A stretch of DNA of 11,354 nt from positions 1-11,354 of the forward strand of contig CAJVPP010003546.1 of assembly GCA_910592005.1 (NCBI GenBank), in the 5' to 3' direction. Each line of letters begins with the position of its first letter. The stretch's first letter is position 1. The translations under genes were made by a program, and so were the position numbers. Below, in pieces: positions 1-8,583 of this stretch. A model generated the notes under the pieces. The model ran no database searches. It worked only from the letters and a program-made list of their open reading frames with translations, and had not been told where the DNA came from. This DNA comes from Funneliformis mosseae (taxonomy: Eukaryota > Glomeromycota > Glomeromycetes > Glomerales > Glomeraceae).

Positions 1-270
1 CTGACTGTTATCATTACTTTAAAGATTTTGTTATCATAATAGATAAAATCAAGATAATATATTTTATATAAGCGAAATTAAAAAACCAATAGCGAAAGAT
101 TAGAAATTACAATGGAAAAATAAACTTGGTAAGCGTAGTGACTTGGAAATGTGTCAAGGTAATCATTATTAAATGGCGGCGCAGAGTTTATAATATAGAA
201 TGCGTAGAAACTTCTAAGCTTGTACAGTACAATTAAAATAAAATGATGAAAGTAAAAAAAAAGTTGGTTA

Positions 271-1233
271 GCGCGCAAAGATGTTAAGAAAATTTCAAAA
301 TTATTTCTCATTTTGTCAAAAAAAAAAAAAAATAATAACGGCTCAAGATGCTTTAAAGAAAATTTATGATAATATAGTGAATAATCCGGAATTATTGAAT
401 TTCCAAAATTGATTGATACGATATCATCAAAAGGTCCATATAAATATTTTGCTCTAAATAATCTTGCAGTTGAGTATACATAATCTTCAGCAATCAAATT
501 AGAAAGAAGTTTAAAATATCATTTTATACCTGGAGAGATATTTTTGGGAAATTCCTAATATCTTATCGAGAAACCATACTTATGGATTCGATCGGAGTTA
601 AGGGAGAACCTATAATTTTGGCGAAAACGGGAACTGATATAATGCAGGTCAAGATGGAAGGCTAACATAGTATTGGCTGATCCGCGAGTAACGGGATCAT
701 TCATATCGTGCAATATTTTTTTTTTTTTTTTTGTATACCTTTACATCAAGAATGAATCAAAAAAAAAAAATAACGAGAGTTGAGACCACCAATGAGCCAA
801 TGGCATTATTATCGGCATAAATGGAAAATTTTTCATCGCTTATAAGAATTTTTCAAAATGAAAAATTATGGTAATCTGGCTAAAGATATAACAGCTATTA
901 ATCAAGGTGTAACATTTCAACTAACAATTCGATAGTCAACATTCCAAAATTATAGCAAAAAATTTAGAATTAGTCGAACCAAATATTCTCTTATACTTTA
1001 TGCTGGTTTCATTGAAAATGGTGCAAAAGCAAAAACATTTAAATATGGTGAAATGACATTTACAAGTGAAAATGGAGAATTGTATGTTGGAAATGCAAAT
1101 GGCAAAGCTAGAATTACGCAACCAGACGTAATGGCTTATTGACAATGATCTCATACCAGAAAACGTTATGAAAGTCTATCCAACTGCAAATTCAATTGTT
1201 CTATATGAGCTGAGTTGTAAACAAGTGTTCTGA
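271..1233 (+). pseudogene. Broken unrecognised protein-coding relic
   Basis: I do not recognise the family. Protein-like blocks follow each other in consistent order on the + strand but change frame or hit stops. They lie at 338-409 (AQDALKKIYDN..., frame break near PELLNF), 403-480 (PKLIDTISSKGPYKYFALNN, then stop), 484-555, 582-662 (MDSIGVKGEPIILAKTGTD), 661-711 (ANIVLADPRVTGSF), 796-858 (ANGIIIGINGKFFIAYKN), 861-1139 with one TAG at 933-935 (ends NGKARITQPDVM), and 1132-1230 (DNDLIPENVMKVYPTAN), with a terminal stop at 1231-1233. Frame breaks sit near homopolymer runs at about 318-332 and 715-732, and near 403, 660 and 1132. The regular codon-like texture, and the way each break can be bridged by a small indel, suggest one former gene rather than chance. 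No start codon or intron structure can be fixed, and sequence before 271 is unclear. Some breaks might be assembly errors, but in-frame TAA/TAG codons argue for real decay. Confidence 0.45.
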
Positions 1234-1747
1234 TCTGTAAAATAGGTCAGGGATCCATTTTTCTTAAGTTAAAAAATAAATTTTAGACCCAAAACCCCAT
1301 CACAATAAATAATTATTGAGACTACATCAATAGTACCAGAAGTACGCCAATGTAAAAAAAAAAAAATTTTCAAAAATTTCATAATTTATTTGGGCGGTAA
1401 AGACAATGCGTCTTTTCCATACAATTTCCTTTTTTCGAGACGCAAAATAACAAATGTTAAATTTTTAGATTAAAAAATAAAAATAAACCATTACGCAATA
1501 ATCTCTCTCAGGAATCGCGTTGCATCAAACTTATTCCAATATTTCGTAAACCGACCCTATTGACCTTGTGAATTAACAATTCTCGGATAGTAAAAATTTA
1601 CACTTTATTACATCAGTATTAAATTTTCGGGATTATTTCTTTACTATAAATCATTACGTTTAACGTAATATTTACCCATAATATTACTTTTTGAATCTAT
1701 AAAATAATTAAATTTAATGTTGCCCATATAATGAATTCTTATAACGT
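1234..1747. other. Non-coding stretch
   Basis: No convincing coding frame on either strand. The stretch is AT-rich, with an A-run near 1355-1367 and a short perfect hairpin-like palindrome near 1652-1668 (ATTACGT, a 3-base gap, ACGTAAT). Nothing here resembles a tRNA or an obvious promoter. Confidence 0.5.
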
Positions 1748-1769
1748 ATGTCTAATAAAAAAAAGATGT

Positions 1770-1854
1770 CCGGAACTGTTCCTGGTATGTCCAGAAATGT
1801 GAAAGGTCCAGTAACCTTTCAAGTACGTTTACTGGATATTATCCGGAAATTCTT
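1770..1854. repeat. Degenerate CCGGAA-type minisatellite
   Basis: About eight imperfect units of 10-12 bp can be laid end to end: CCGGAACTGT, TCCTGGTATGT, CCAGAAATGT, a shorter GAAAGGT, CCAGTAACCTTT, CAAGTACGTTT, ACTGGATATTAT and CCGGAAATTCTT. The shared theme is a CCGGAA or CCGGTA core followed by a T-rich tail. A local 7-bp hairpin (1801-1807 with 1814-1820) arises from the same units. An ORF running 1748-1969 covers this array, but its product has no recognisable domain and I read it as repeat-derived. The periodicity is imperfect, so the call is moderate. Confidence 0.4.
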
Positions 1855-1969
1855 TTTTCTTAGTGACGACGAAAATATTGTGAGGCCTAGCCAGAATTAC
1901 CTGACACGACTGTTGTTTATACGATGGAAGCCACCATTGCAAAGCCACGAACAAGTATGTTTTCAATAG

Positions 1970-3031
1970 TCACAATGTGATTGACAAAATTGACGGTCTA
2001 AACCTACAACCTTCATAATCTTTGCACCAGGTCAAAAATTGGTTACCGTTCGATAATTGAATCGATTCACGCGTTCTATGGATTCATATGAAATTGGAAC
2101 TTTCAAGTTATACGACTAGAAAAGTTCATCGTCCTTGATTCTTATTAAGAATTAGAAATAGATCAAAATTCTTGTCGAATTTTAAAGACAATATATTTTA
2201 ATTATTAGTGAATTATTATTATTGTTGTTAATTATTTGATTAATTGACTAGTTAAAATAATTTGTTATTTTATTATTTGTAATAATTAGAATTCAATTTT
2301 TATTGTTCTCCGAATTTGCCATATTGAGGAGTTTAATAAGAAATTCATTCATATTCCAAAATATTTGACATCCAAAACAATATTGAGAAAAAATTGATGC
2401 ATTGACACTTGATAACAAAATACGATACAAGCAAGTTCTTGTTCATTATTCCCTAAAAATATATGATTATATAGATAAGATTTTATACTCAATTTTTAAA
2501 TATTCGTGAAACATGAATTTCAACAAAAACGACCTTATTATAAAATTATCAGATTTTAATTTAATTCATTAAGGGTTAGAGGAATGCGATCAAAAAGAAA
2601 CTATTCCTTTTATATGTAGTAAATAATAAATTTGTCACATGTCATACCTCGATTGTGGTATATTGGGAAATAAAATGTTTCAATTTTTCCCTTGCAGATC
2701 ATTGAATTCCAAAAAAACCGTTCTTAAAAAAAATATCATAAATAGAAAATGTTTACGCGAGGTTGGAAATTCTTTTTTTACAAAAAAAAAAAAAAAAAAA
2801 AATTGACCCGTAAAGTAAATGACGTAATCTGGTTGAATCGTGGGAAATTTCTAATAGATTTCCTTTATTAAAAAATCATACAACCTTGTGATATGCAATA
2901 AAAAACCTGTTTTTTACAAATTTGTGTAGATCAAAAAAATACAATACAAATAAAAGAAATTTTTTTTTTTTCTTTTTTCCTAACAAAATCCTTTACTTTT
3001 TTTGCCTCTCCCACACCCCCCCTTCCTTTTA
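1970..3031. other. Non-coding stretch upstream of the F-box gene
   Basis: No supported gene. The stretch contains a perfect 12-bp palindrome TGAATCGATTCA at 2058-2069, a very AT-rich tract at about 2190-2300, an A21 run at 2782-2802, a TGACGTAA sequence at 2820-2827 that resembles a CRE/ATF-type bZIP site, and a T-rich to C-rich pyrimidine tract at about 2960-3030 directly before the F-box start codon. The bZIP-like site is a sequence match only; its use is unproven. Confidence 0.45.
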
Positions 3032-4915
3032 ATGAATAATATTTACTTAGATATGGAAACTAATGTATATAACCCGATTCCGGTTGAATTTTATAATGAA
3101 ATTTTTAGTAACTTTAAAAGCGATATAAAAACATTACATTCTTGTATATTCGTCAATCGATTTTTCAGTCGTTTGGCAATACCTTTGTTATGGAGCACCC
3201 CTTTTGATCATATAGATTTGGATAGCCCTAAAGCACCACTCATCATTAGCACATATATATGTTCTTTAGTGGATGAAGATAAATCTTATTTAAACGTCTC
3301 CGGAATTCCAGTTGGATCGCCAGTTACCCCATTTTTTCCTTATCCTGAATACTTGACAAGTTTTAACTCACGAGCATTTCAAATGATGATGGATAAATGG
3401 TTGAAATTAATTGATCCATTGAATTACTCGACGAATTACAATTATAAATTAGAATATGCAAAGTATATTGTTAGCAATTTATTATTTGGATCGACCACGA
3501 TGTTAAAGTCTTTGAAGTATTTTAGACTTAATTCCAACGATGAGATGGTCTTTATTAAACATAAAGAATTTGCTTATTCTATTTCTAATTTGGTGAACTT
3601 TGAGATTGATTATTATTATGTTGAGGGAAATAATTCTAACCAAAAGGACGAAAAGAAATTACATGATTTATTCGATAATTTATCGTATTACACCTCTTCA
3701 ATTAGATACATCACGATCAATATTTCAACTCCTTATGATCTTTCTTTTACCAAACGAGTCATTAATAGTATTGTTAATTTCGTAACACATCAATTTAGCC
3801 TAGAAGCACTGTCGTTTAATGAGTCTTTAATTTCTGAGAATTTAAGTGAGTTTGAAGAAATTATTAATTCACAAGCGACGACCTTAAAGTACTTGAAGAT
3901 TGGAGGAAAGATGAGGAACCTTGCGAGAATCTTGAAGGTGTTGAGGAATTGCGTTAATTTGGAATTGTTGGAGTTTATTGCCGAAGAAGTGGTCGTTGGA
4001 GATGATATGCACGTTGATGCTTGGAATTATAATGGGGATATTGGGAGAAGGAATAACGAAGAAGTTGGCAAAGGGGGGGATCTGTCTGTTATAAGAGAAT
4101 TTGAATTCAATCAATTGAAAATCAAGAGCATTTATTGTATTGAAGATTGCGTGAGTGAAGAGAATGAACAGGAGTATCATTGGTACGACAAGCTACAGCA
4201 ACAACAACAATACCAAAATCAACTTTGTGATCTTAACGGGAATGTACCATCAACAAACGTTGTCATCGATAATATTGTTACGCTCGGTCTTGAGAGAACA
4301 CTTATGATGACAAACATTAATTTACGAACATTGAATTTAGGAAAGATTAATCCGTGCATCATTACGTCGTTAGGCAAATATTGTTACAATTTAACACATT
4401 TATCGTGTGAATTACTGCTCGACGACTTTTACTTATTTATTAAATTATTAGAAGTATTGAGGGAATTAAAATATCTTAGAATGAAGCTAAAATTATCATC
4501 CTTTATAAATGATAATTATATAGTAGCATTCGCCAATTCATTACCGAATTCTTTATCGAAGCTAGGTTTAGATATTCATAATGATAATAATGAAAGAAAT
4601 AATGAATTCATATCTTATTTCTTAAGGGTAACGTTGGAAAATTTGGGATGTAACCATTTAATTGAATTGGATTTTTATAATAATCAATTAATTAGGAATG
4701 AAAATTTAAAGCTTATTTTACAATTTGCTTTGAATAGAAATGAAGGGCGTGGTGGTGATGAAAAATTTGGATTGTTTAGATATGTTAGAAAAAATTTTGA
4801 CGTGGATTTTGATCATATGTTACTACAACAAGGAAGAGATATTATAAAAATCGAATACGCAGAAATCTCGGATTTTTATCGTCCATTCCATGAACCTTTG
4901 TATTATTATGGGTGA
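3032..4915 (+). CDS. F-box protein with leucine-rich repeat-like C-terminus
   Basis: Single-exon gene for 627 residues, starting at the first ATG of the open frame (3032); a second in-frame ATG follows at 3053. Residues about 15-58 (NPIPVEFYNEIF..., then CIFVNRFFSRLAIPLLW) fit the divergent F-box pattern of a hydrophobic helix, a CxxVNR-like turn and a conserved PxLW end. The rest, roughly 190-600, is rich in spaced leucine/isoleucine segments such as LRTLNLGKI and LIELDFYNNQLI, consistent with an LRR solenoid without strict repeats. A small glutamine run (LQQQQQYQ) lies near residue 390 in a hydrophilic insert. By family knowledge, F-box proteins dock on Skp1 in SCF ubiquitin ligases and recruit substrates through the C-terminal repeats; the substrate here is unknown. 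There is no signal peptide or membrane segment. The long intact frame, with no stops over 1.9 kb of AT-rich DNA, supports a living gene. The F-box call is from motif reading, not a profile search. Confidence 0.82.
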   Translation: MNNIYLDMETNVYNPIPVEFYNEIFSNFKSDIKTLHSCIFVNRFFSRLAIPLLWSTPFDHIDLDSPKAPLIISTYICSLVDEDKSYLNVSGIPVGSPVTPFFPYPEYLTSFNSRAFQMMMDKWLKLIDPLNYSTNYNYKLEYAKYIVSNLLFGSTTMLKSLKYFRLNSNDEMVFIKHKEFAYSISNLVNFEIDYYYVEGNNSNQKDEKKLHDLFDNLSYYTSSIRYITINISTPYDLSFTKRVINSIVNFVTHQFSLEALSFNESLISENLSEFEEIINSQATTLKYLKIGGKMRNLARILKVLRNCVNLELLEFIAEEVVVGDDMHVDAWNYNGDIGRRNNEEVGKGGDLSVIREFEFNQLKIKSIYCIEDCVSEENEQEYHWYDKLQQQQQYQNQLCDLNGNVPSTNVVIDNIVTLGLERTLMMTNINLRTLNLGKINPCIITSLGKYCYNLTHLSCELLLDDFYLFIKLLEVLRELKYLRMKLKLSSFINDNYIVAFANSLPNSLSKLGLDIHNDNNERNNEFISYFLRVTLENLGCNHLIELDFYNNQLIRNENLKLILQFALNRNEGRGGDEKFGLFRYVRKNFDVDFDHMLLQQGRDIIKIEYAEISDFYRPFHEPLYYYG

Positions 4916-5741
4916 AATAATTGCGTTGGAAAAGAGGGTTGTATGTCGGGAGGAATTTCATTTTGAATTTCTTGTTTGAAAATTTGTATTACTTTATTTC
5001 CCCTAAAATATATATATTTCATTTTTTTTTTTTTTTTTTTTTTTGTCCATTGCTTTGCATCATCACTTTGCTTTTTCTTTTATATTTCTTCATCATCTTT
5101 ATCATTCACTTTTACATTCCAAAATTTCTTTACAGGTAGAGTTATTTCTATAGATTTCATTACAACAATGAGAACTAACGTATGTATACTGGCCACAGAT
5201 ATTTAACAATGCTATATGATATTATTGATGATCTCTCTGCGTTCGTGGGCATGTGGGTTGTGTTATTCATTTTAAGGAAACGCTTTTTATTTTTATTTAT
5301 ATATTATTTATATATGGAAGAAATATTTATAGAAAGTGATGTTAATTGTGAATTTCTGGTTGAAATGTATATCTCGATGTGGTTTATCGTTAAAATCCAG
5401 CACATATTTTTATGAATTACTTGTAATAAACATGACCTCATATGACGACTTATATGTAATCATAAACAAATCACTAGCACATAAGTACTTTGATTAATTC
5501 GTCTAGGATTTATTTAAAATAGATCACATCCATGAGAAGCAAGCATTTGTCCTTCCAAATTTACATAAGGCATTAAGTAATAACGATAACAATATCATGA
5601 AAAAAATAAACGAAGTAAAAAAAAAAAAAATCCTTTTTTGAGTTAATGAACCCTGTCCATTGTATTTAAATTCGGGATGCGCAGCAAATGGTGTAACCAC
5701 ATAATTTAATAGAAATCACGTAAAATTTTCTCTACTAACAC
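4916..5741. other. Non-coding stretch, 3' flank of F-box gene
   Basis: Holds the probable 3' UTR of the F-box gene. It includes a T23 run at 5022-5044, several short hydrophobic open frames that are by-products of T-rich DNA, and a canonical AATAAA at 5425-5430 that could serve as a polyadenylation signal, although it is about 0.5 kb past the stop. A 15-base motif ATGACCTCATATGAC at 5432-5446 recurs with one change at 8336-8350. No gene can be supported here. Confidence 0.45.
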
Positions 5742-5798
5742 AAAGTCCGCTATGCAGTTATCCAAATTTGGCTAAAATGATACCAATAAGCGGACTTT
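5742..5798. repeat. 57-bp inverted-repeat element (MITE-like)
   Basis: The outer arms are a perfect 10-bp inverted repeat, AAAGTCCGCT at 5742-5751 and AGCGGACTTT at 5789-5798. The similarity continues imperfectly inward (CTATGCAGTTAT against CTTATTGGTAT on the other strand). The middle has a perfect palindrome CCAAATTTGG at 5762-5771. The element is far more GC-balanced at its ends than its surroundings and lies 86 bp before the PHD gene start codon. It could be a miniature non-autonomous transposon end pair or a regulatory palindrome. No clear target-site duplication is visible, so the mobile-element reading is only inference. Confidence 0.5.
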
Positions 5799-5883
5799 AA
5801 AAAAATCACCTTATAAACTATTTTGCACCTGAAAAAACCTTCGAAACAACCCTTTTTTTTTTGGTTAAAGAAAAAATTTTAAA

Positions 5884-6849
5884 ATGAATACTAGGTCTAA
5901 AGCAAGTAACTACAGCAATACCAACAATGATAAGGAAAGCAGAAGCAGTAGTAAAATTGGCTACAAAGGCGGCCGCAATAACGTCACCGATAGATACGCC
6001 ACTAAACAAATATTGGAAGAGGAGGATGATATTCTCATTTACCATGGTAATTTCCTGATCATCATATCATCTTTGGCGCAGCATACGGAATATACTTACG
6101 GTAGATATTTTTCTTATTATGTAGGACGCAAGAGAAAAGCGGAACGAGAAGAGGAGCATTTAAATGAAGTAAAAGATTACTATGAAGAAGCAAGAGAAAA
6201 GAAAAAGATGAGAACAGATAATAGTAAAAATATGTGTGTTTGTAAACAAAGTGTAGAAAATTATGGAGGAGAGGATATGGTAATTATAAATTATAAATTT
6301 GTTATGGTGGTTTCTCTCCATTGATCATATTAACATCTTTATTACATTTTAAGGTGTGCTGTGAGATATGTCTGGACTGGTTTCATCCAGAATGCGTTGG
6401 GGTTTCTGAAGAATACTGTAAAGATCCAAACACCTTCTATGTCTGTACGGAGTGTAGACAGTTGCAGGTACCTTGTGCTTTTCCTGATTGTAGAATCTCA
6501 AGAACTTTTAAGGCACCTGCATATTGGTCAACAGATTTGGGGGAGAAATTTAAAGTTATAAAAGATGAATGTGCCAAAATGACGAGATGTAAAAAATGTG
6601 ATTTGTTGCAAGTATCTCACAAAAAAAACAAAAATTTTTTTTCGAATTTACCTTTTGATATCATTATATTCTAAACATAATTTGAACTTTTTTTTTAGTT
6701 TTCATTGCTTTTGCATGTATGATATAATTGATAAGAATAAACGAACGGTTTGGAAATGTAAAAATTGCTTTAACAACTGCAATCCCGGACGCGAATTTAA
6801 AAAATTCAGAAATTACTTCCGAAAAACATATAAATATCTTCCCCTTTGA
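5884..6849 (+). CDS. Tandem PHD-finger protein, four exons
   Basis: Proposed exons are 5884-6046, 6125-6279, 6354-6607 and 6699-6849, giving 240 residues. The N-terminus is Ser/Asn-rich, followed by an acidic patch (EEEDD, 45-49) and basic clusters GRKRK (55-59) and REKKKMR (78-84) that could be nuclear localisation signals. PHD finger 1 spans residues 92-140 with a full C4HC3 set: C92, C94, C109, C112, H117 in the DWFHPEC motif, C120, C137 and C140. Residues 147-214 form a second C4HC3 set: C147, C152, C185, C188, H193, C196, C211 and C214. Its CKKCDLFFHCFC core and WKCKNC end are typical of PHD fingers, and an extra C179 lies in a long loop. PHD fingers usually read histone H3 tail modifications, so a nuclear chromatin-reader role is inferred; no catalytic domain is present. 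Introns are 78, 74 and 91 nt. Intron 1 is in phase and stop-free, so its removal is less certain. Intron 3 is best read as GC-AG. Without that splice the reading frame is broken, so a damaged gene remains possible. Confidence 0.75.
6608..6698 (+). other. Predicted GC-AG intron (intron 3 of PHD gene)
   Basis: The donor GCAAGT matches the strict consensus of GC-type donors. The acceptor follows a long T tract (TTTTTTTTTAG), with a CTAAAC branch-like sequence about 25 nt upstream. Splicing joins TT to T to make Phe191, keeps the frame, and yields CKKC-x4-H, the exact PHD spacing. The overlapping GT donor at 6612 would instead lead to a stop within eight codons (TGA at 6720-6722), and the weak GT at 6605 would give an unfavourable C-x3-H. 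Confidence 0.6.
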
Positions 6850-7733
6850 TTTATCACTTTGGTTTCTTTTTACGCATTATATTTTTTGTATACCTTACGC
6901 ACTTGTAAATATTTCATTTGTAAATTAGATGTTTGTTTTTTTTTTTTTTTATATTTCATAGATTTAATTTTGATAGATTAGCATTTCAATTTGTATTTAT
7001 TTGTTACCGGTTTTACTATATGCTATATGTCAAACATTGCTCATCATATCCAACAAACGTACCAAAAACACACTAAAAAATTTCGTATGATAGAAATGTT
7101 TTTTCTTCTTTCGGCTCCTCTCCTGCTTTCCTGTCTTTAGCTTGAAGACGAATTAATAGACATGCTAAATAATAATGTTCTCTAAAAGACAAATTTTTTG
7201 TATCCGTAACGATAGTATATATTTGGCGTTAATCACCTTATTACTGCTTCTGGTTTTGTTTCTTTCCTGATTGTATTAATTTTGTCATTTCTCTTTATTA
7301 TTTTAACAATTTATAAACCTCAGGACGCGCATGGATAAAAAAAAATTTTTTTTTTTGTTATGATTTTCTTTCTACGTATGAAATGTCCTTGTTCATTTTT
7401 CATTTTATATGAAAAAAAAGTAATTTGGATTAAATTCCTTATAACACTTATTGAATATTTGAAAGTAATGTTTTCATATCGGTCTGTATAAAAAATTTTT
7501 AAAAAAATTCATGTCTGTTATTAACTACACTATCCAAAGAAATAAAATATGATATATATCTCTATATCTATTAAATTATACTTGTCTCCAAATAAATATA
7601 TTGTCATTCTTTCGATTATATAATTATCAGAATCTTTTAACCCGCAAAGAAAAATTATTTTGGAGAGAACGAAAGATGTCGTCATTAATTCGTGAAAACC
7701 CTCTTTTTTAAATAATAAGTCTTTTTTCACCAG
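6850..7733. other. Non-coding stretch after the PHD gene
   Basis: Probable 3' flank of the PHD gene, then AT-rich DNA with T-runs (about 6938-6951 and 7346-7355). Short open frames are present, including an ATG-less hydrophobic one at 7216-7338 (+) that would encode one membrane-like helix, and a charged one at 7073-7141 (-). None has a start codon with supporting splice sites or a recognised domain. Confidence 0.4.
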
Positions 7734-8040
7734 GTTTCATGGCTATAACACATTGCGTAATGTCGAAGTAACGATTGAAAATTTTCTTTTTGTGGATAAT
7801 AAAGACATACAAGTGTATCCTCCGCCGAATTCAGTTCTCAAGAAGTTTCGTTGTACTGTACATGAATTTCATTTCTCCAAAGAGGTTCAGTTTAAAAAAA
7901 CTTCACTTATATTATTCACTAGCAATGTTTCAACAGATGACTCCTTAACTGGAAGTGTCTTACATGCTAAAATTAACTCTTTGACTAGTTACAAGTTCAG
8001 TGCTAGTTATGGAGAGATCATTTTTAAAGTTCTAAACTGA
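7734..8040 (+). CDS. Possible 3' exon or gene fragment, unrecognised
   Basis: An open frame of about 100 codons ends at TGA 8038-8040 and reads GFHGYNTLRNVEVTIENF... to ...YGEIIFKVLN. Residue use is balanced and protein-like (VQFKKTSLILFTSN, HAKINSLTSYKFS) and less biased than chance frames nearby. It contains no in-frame ATG, so it cannot be a complete gene by itself. A good acceptor, TTTTTTCACCAG, ends at 7733 and would open an exon at 7734 in the required phase. I found no convincing upstream exon: the small ATG frame at 7676 does not join in phase. The alternatives are a C-terminal exon of a gene with distant or unrecognised upstream exons, or a transposed fragment. No family is recognised. 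Confidence 0.3.
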
Positions 8041-8476
8041 AGATGAGTTTTCTATTTCTGATTATTTTGTCTGATCTATTACTAATAATTTTCTTATTTA
8101 CCAAGTCGAGAAATCATCTATTTTCTTATCCTTCAAGGATTTCTGCTCGCTTTGCTCTTCATTCGCATCTGCCTTCTCACATGTTTATGAAGTCAAAATA
8201 ATAGTACAGTCAGAACTTTTATATACTAATATTTTATTACATATACTGATAAATTTTTCATGTTCCATTTCACAATACCTTGTTATATCAATATTACATA
8301 TAGATTTACAATATAACATGTACCAGTGTTGGTATATGACATCATATGACCTATATGACTTACATGATTTGTCATTTGTCATTTGTCATTTATAAATATT
8401 TATGACCTTATGATATTGTCATATAATTTTAACTAATCAAAAAAGAGTATATATAATTTCGATTTTATTTGTTTTT
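8041..8476. other. Non-coding stretch rich in short inverted and direct repeats
   Basis: No supported gene. ATATGAC-like words recur several times between 8334 and 8420. TGTTATAT (8281-8288) faces ATATAACA (8311-8318), and TACCA-GTGT-TGGTA forms a small hairpin near 8320-8334. The clustering of inverted words suggests a worn MITE-like element, but no clean termini are visible. Confidence 0.35.
8367..8390. repeat. Short tandem repeat (ATTTGTC)x3
   Basis: Three perfect copies of ATTTGTC at 8367-8373, 8374-8380 and 8381-8387, followed by a partial ATT. The array is too short to be telomeric or centromeric. Confidence 0.8.
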
Positions 8477-8577
8477 TAAATAGAAATAATAATAAATAAT
8501 AATAAAATAATAAATAAAAATAAAAAATAAAATAAAATAAATAAATAAATAAATTAAAAAAATTATAAAAAAAAACC
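8477..8577. repeat. A-rich AAT/AAATA microsatellite
   Basis: About 100 bp composed almost only of A and T in AAT, AAAT and AAATA units, ending in an A9 run. It abuts the GC-rich hairpin that I take as the left end of the hAT element, so it may be a preferred insertion site or may have grown after insertion. Confidence 0.8.
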
Positions 8578-8583
8578 CAAGAA

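Noticed and set aside
78..497. Minus-strand 139-codon open frame
   Set aside because: It overlaps the + strand relic blocks, includes a polyphenylalanine stretch produced by the A-run at 318-332, and has no recognisable domain; it is best read as a shadow frame.
936..1154. Minus-strand 72-codon open frame
   Set aside because: It is antisense to the best-preserved block of the left-end relic (861-1139) and is Cys/Phe-rich in the way expected of the complement of a Lys/Asn-rich coding strand.
1748..1969. + strand 73-codon ORF starting MSNKKKMSGT
   Set aside because: Most of it translates the degenerate CCGGAA-type minisatellite, and no domain is visible.
1966..2115. Minus-strand frame reading SYNLKVPISYESIERVN... 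with one TGA at 2032-2034
   Set aside because: The residue mix looks protein-like, but it is only about 49 codons with a stop inside, no start and no family match; too weak to list as a relic.
3002..3031. Ten-codon upstream extension of the F-box frame from a TTG
   Set aside because: This is a eukaryotic gene, and the extension lies in a pyrimidine tract; the first ATG is at 3032.
4921..5415. Several overlapping Phe/Ile-rich + strand ORFs
   Set aside because: They arise from T-rich 3' flanking DNA, including the T23 run, and overlap one another in different frames.
5818..6045. Minus-strand 75-codon ORF with a hydrophobic stretch
   Set aside because: It is antisense to exon 1 of the PHD gene.
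7073..7141. Minus-strand charged frame AKDRKAGEEPKEEKTF...
   Set aside because: It is only 22 codons, with no ATG and no paired splice sites that connect it to another exon.
7216..7338. ATG-less + strand frame encoding one membrane-like helix
   Set aside because: T-rich DNA commonly gives Phe/Leu/Ile runs; there is no start codon and no evidence of splicing to the 7734 frame.
8098..8178. Minus-strand hydrophilic frame EKADANEEQSEQ... ending in TAA
   Set aside because: It could be a small exon, with a GTAAAT donor-like end, but no neighbouring minus-strand exon could be found because the region beyond it reads better on the + strand.
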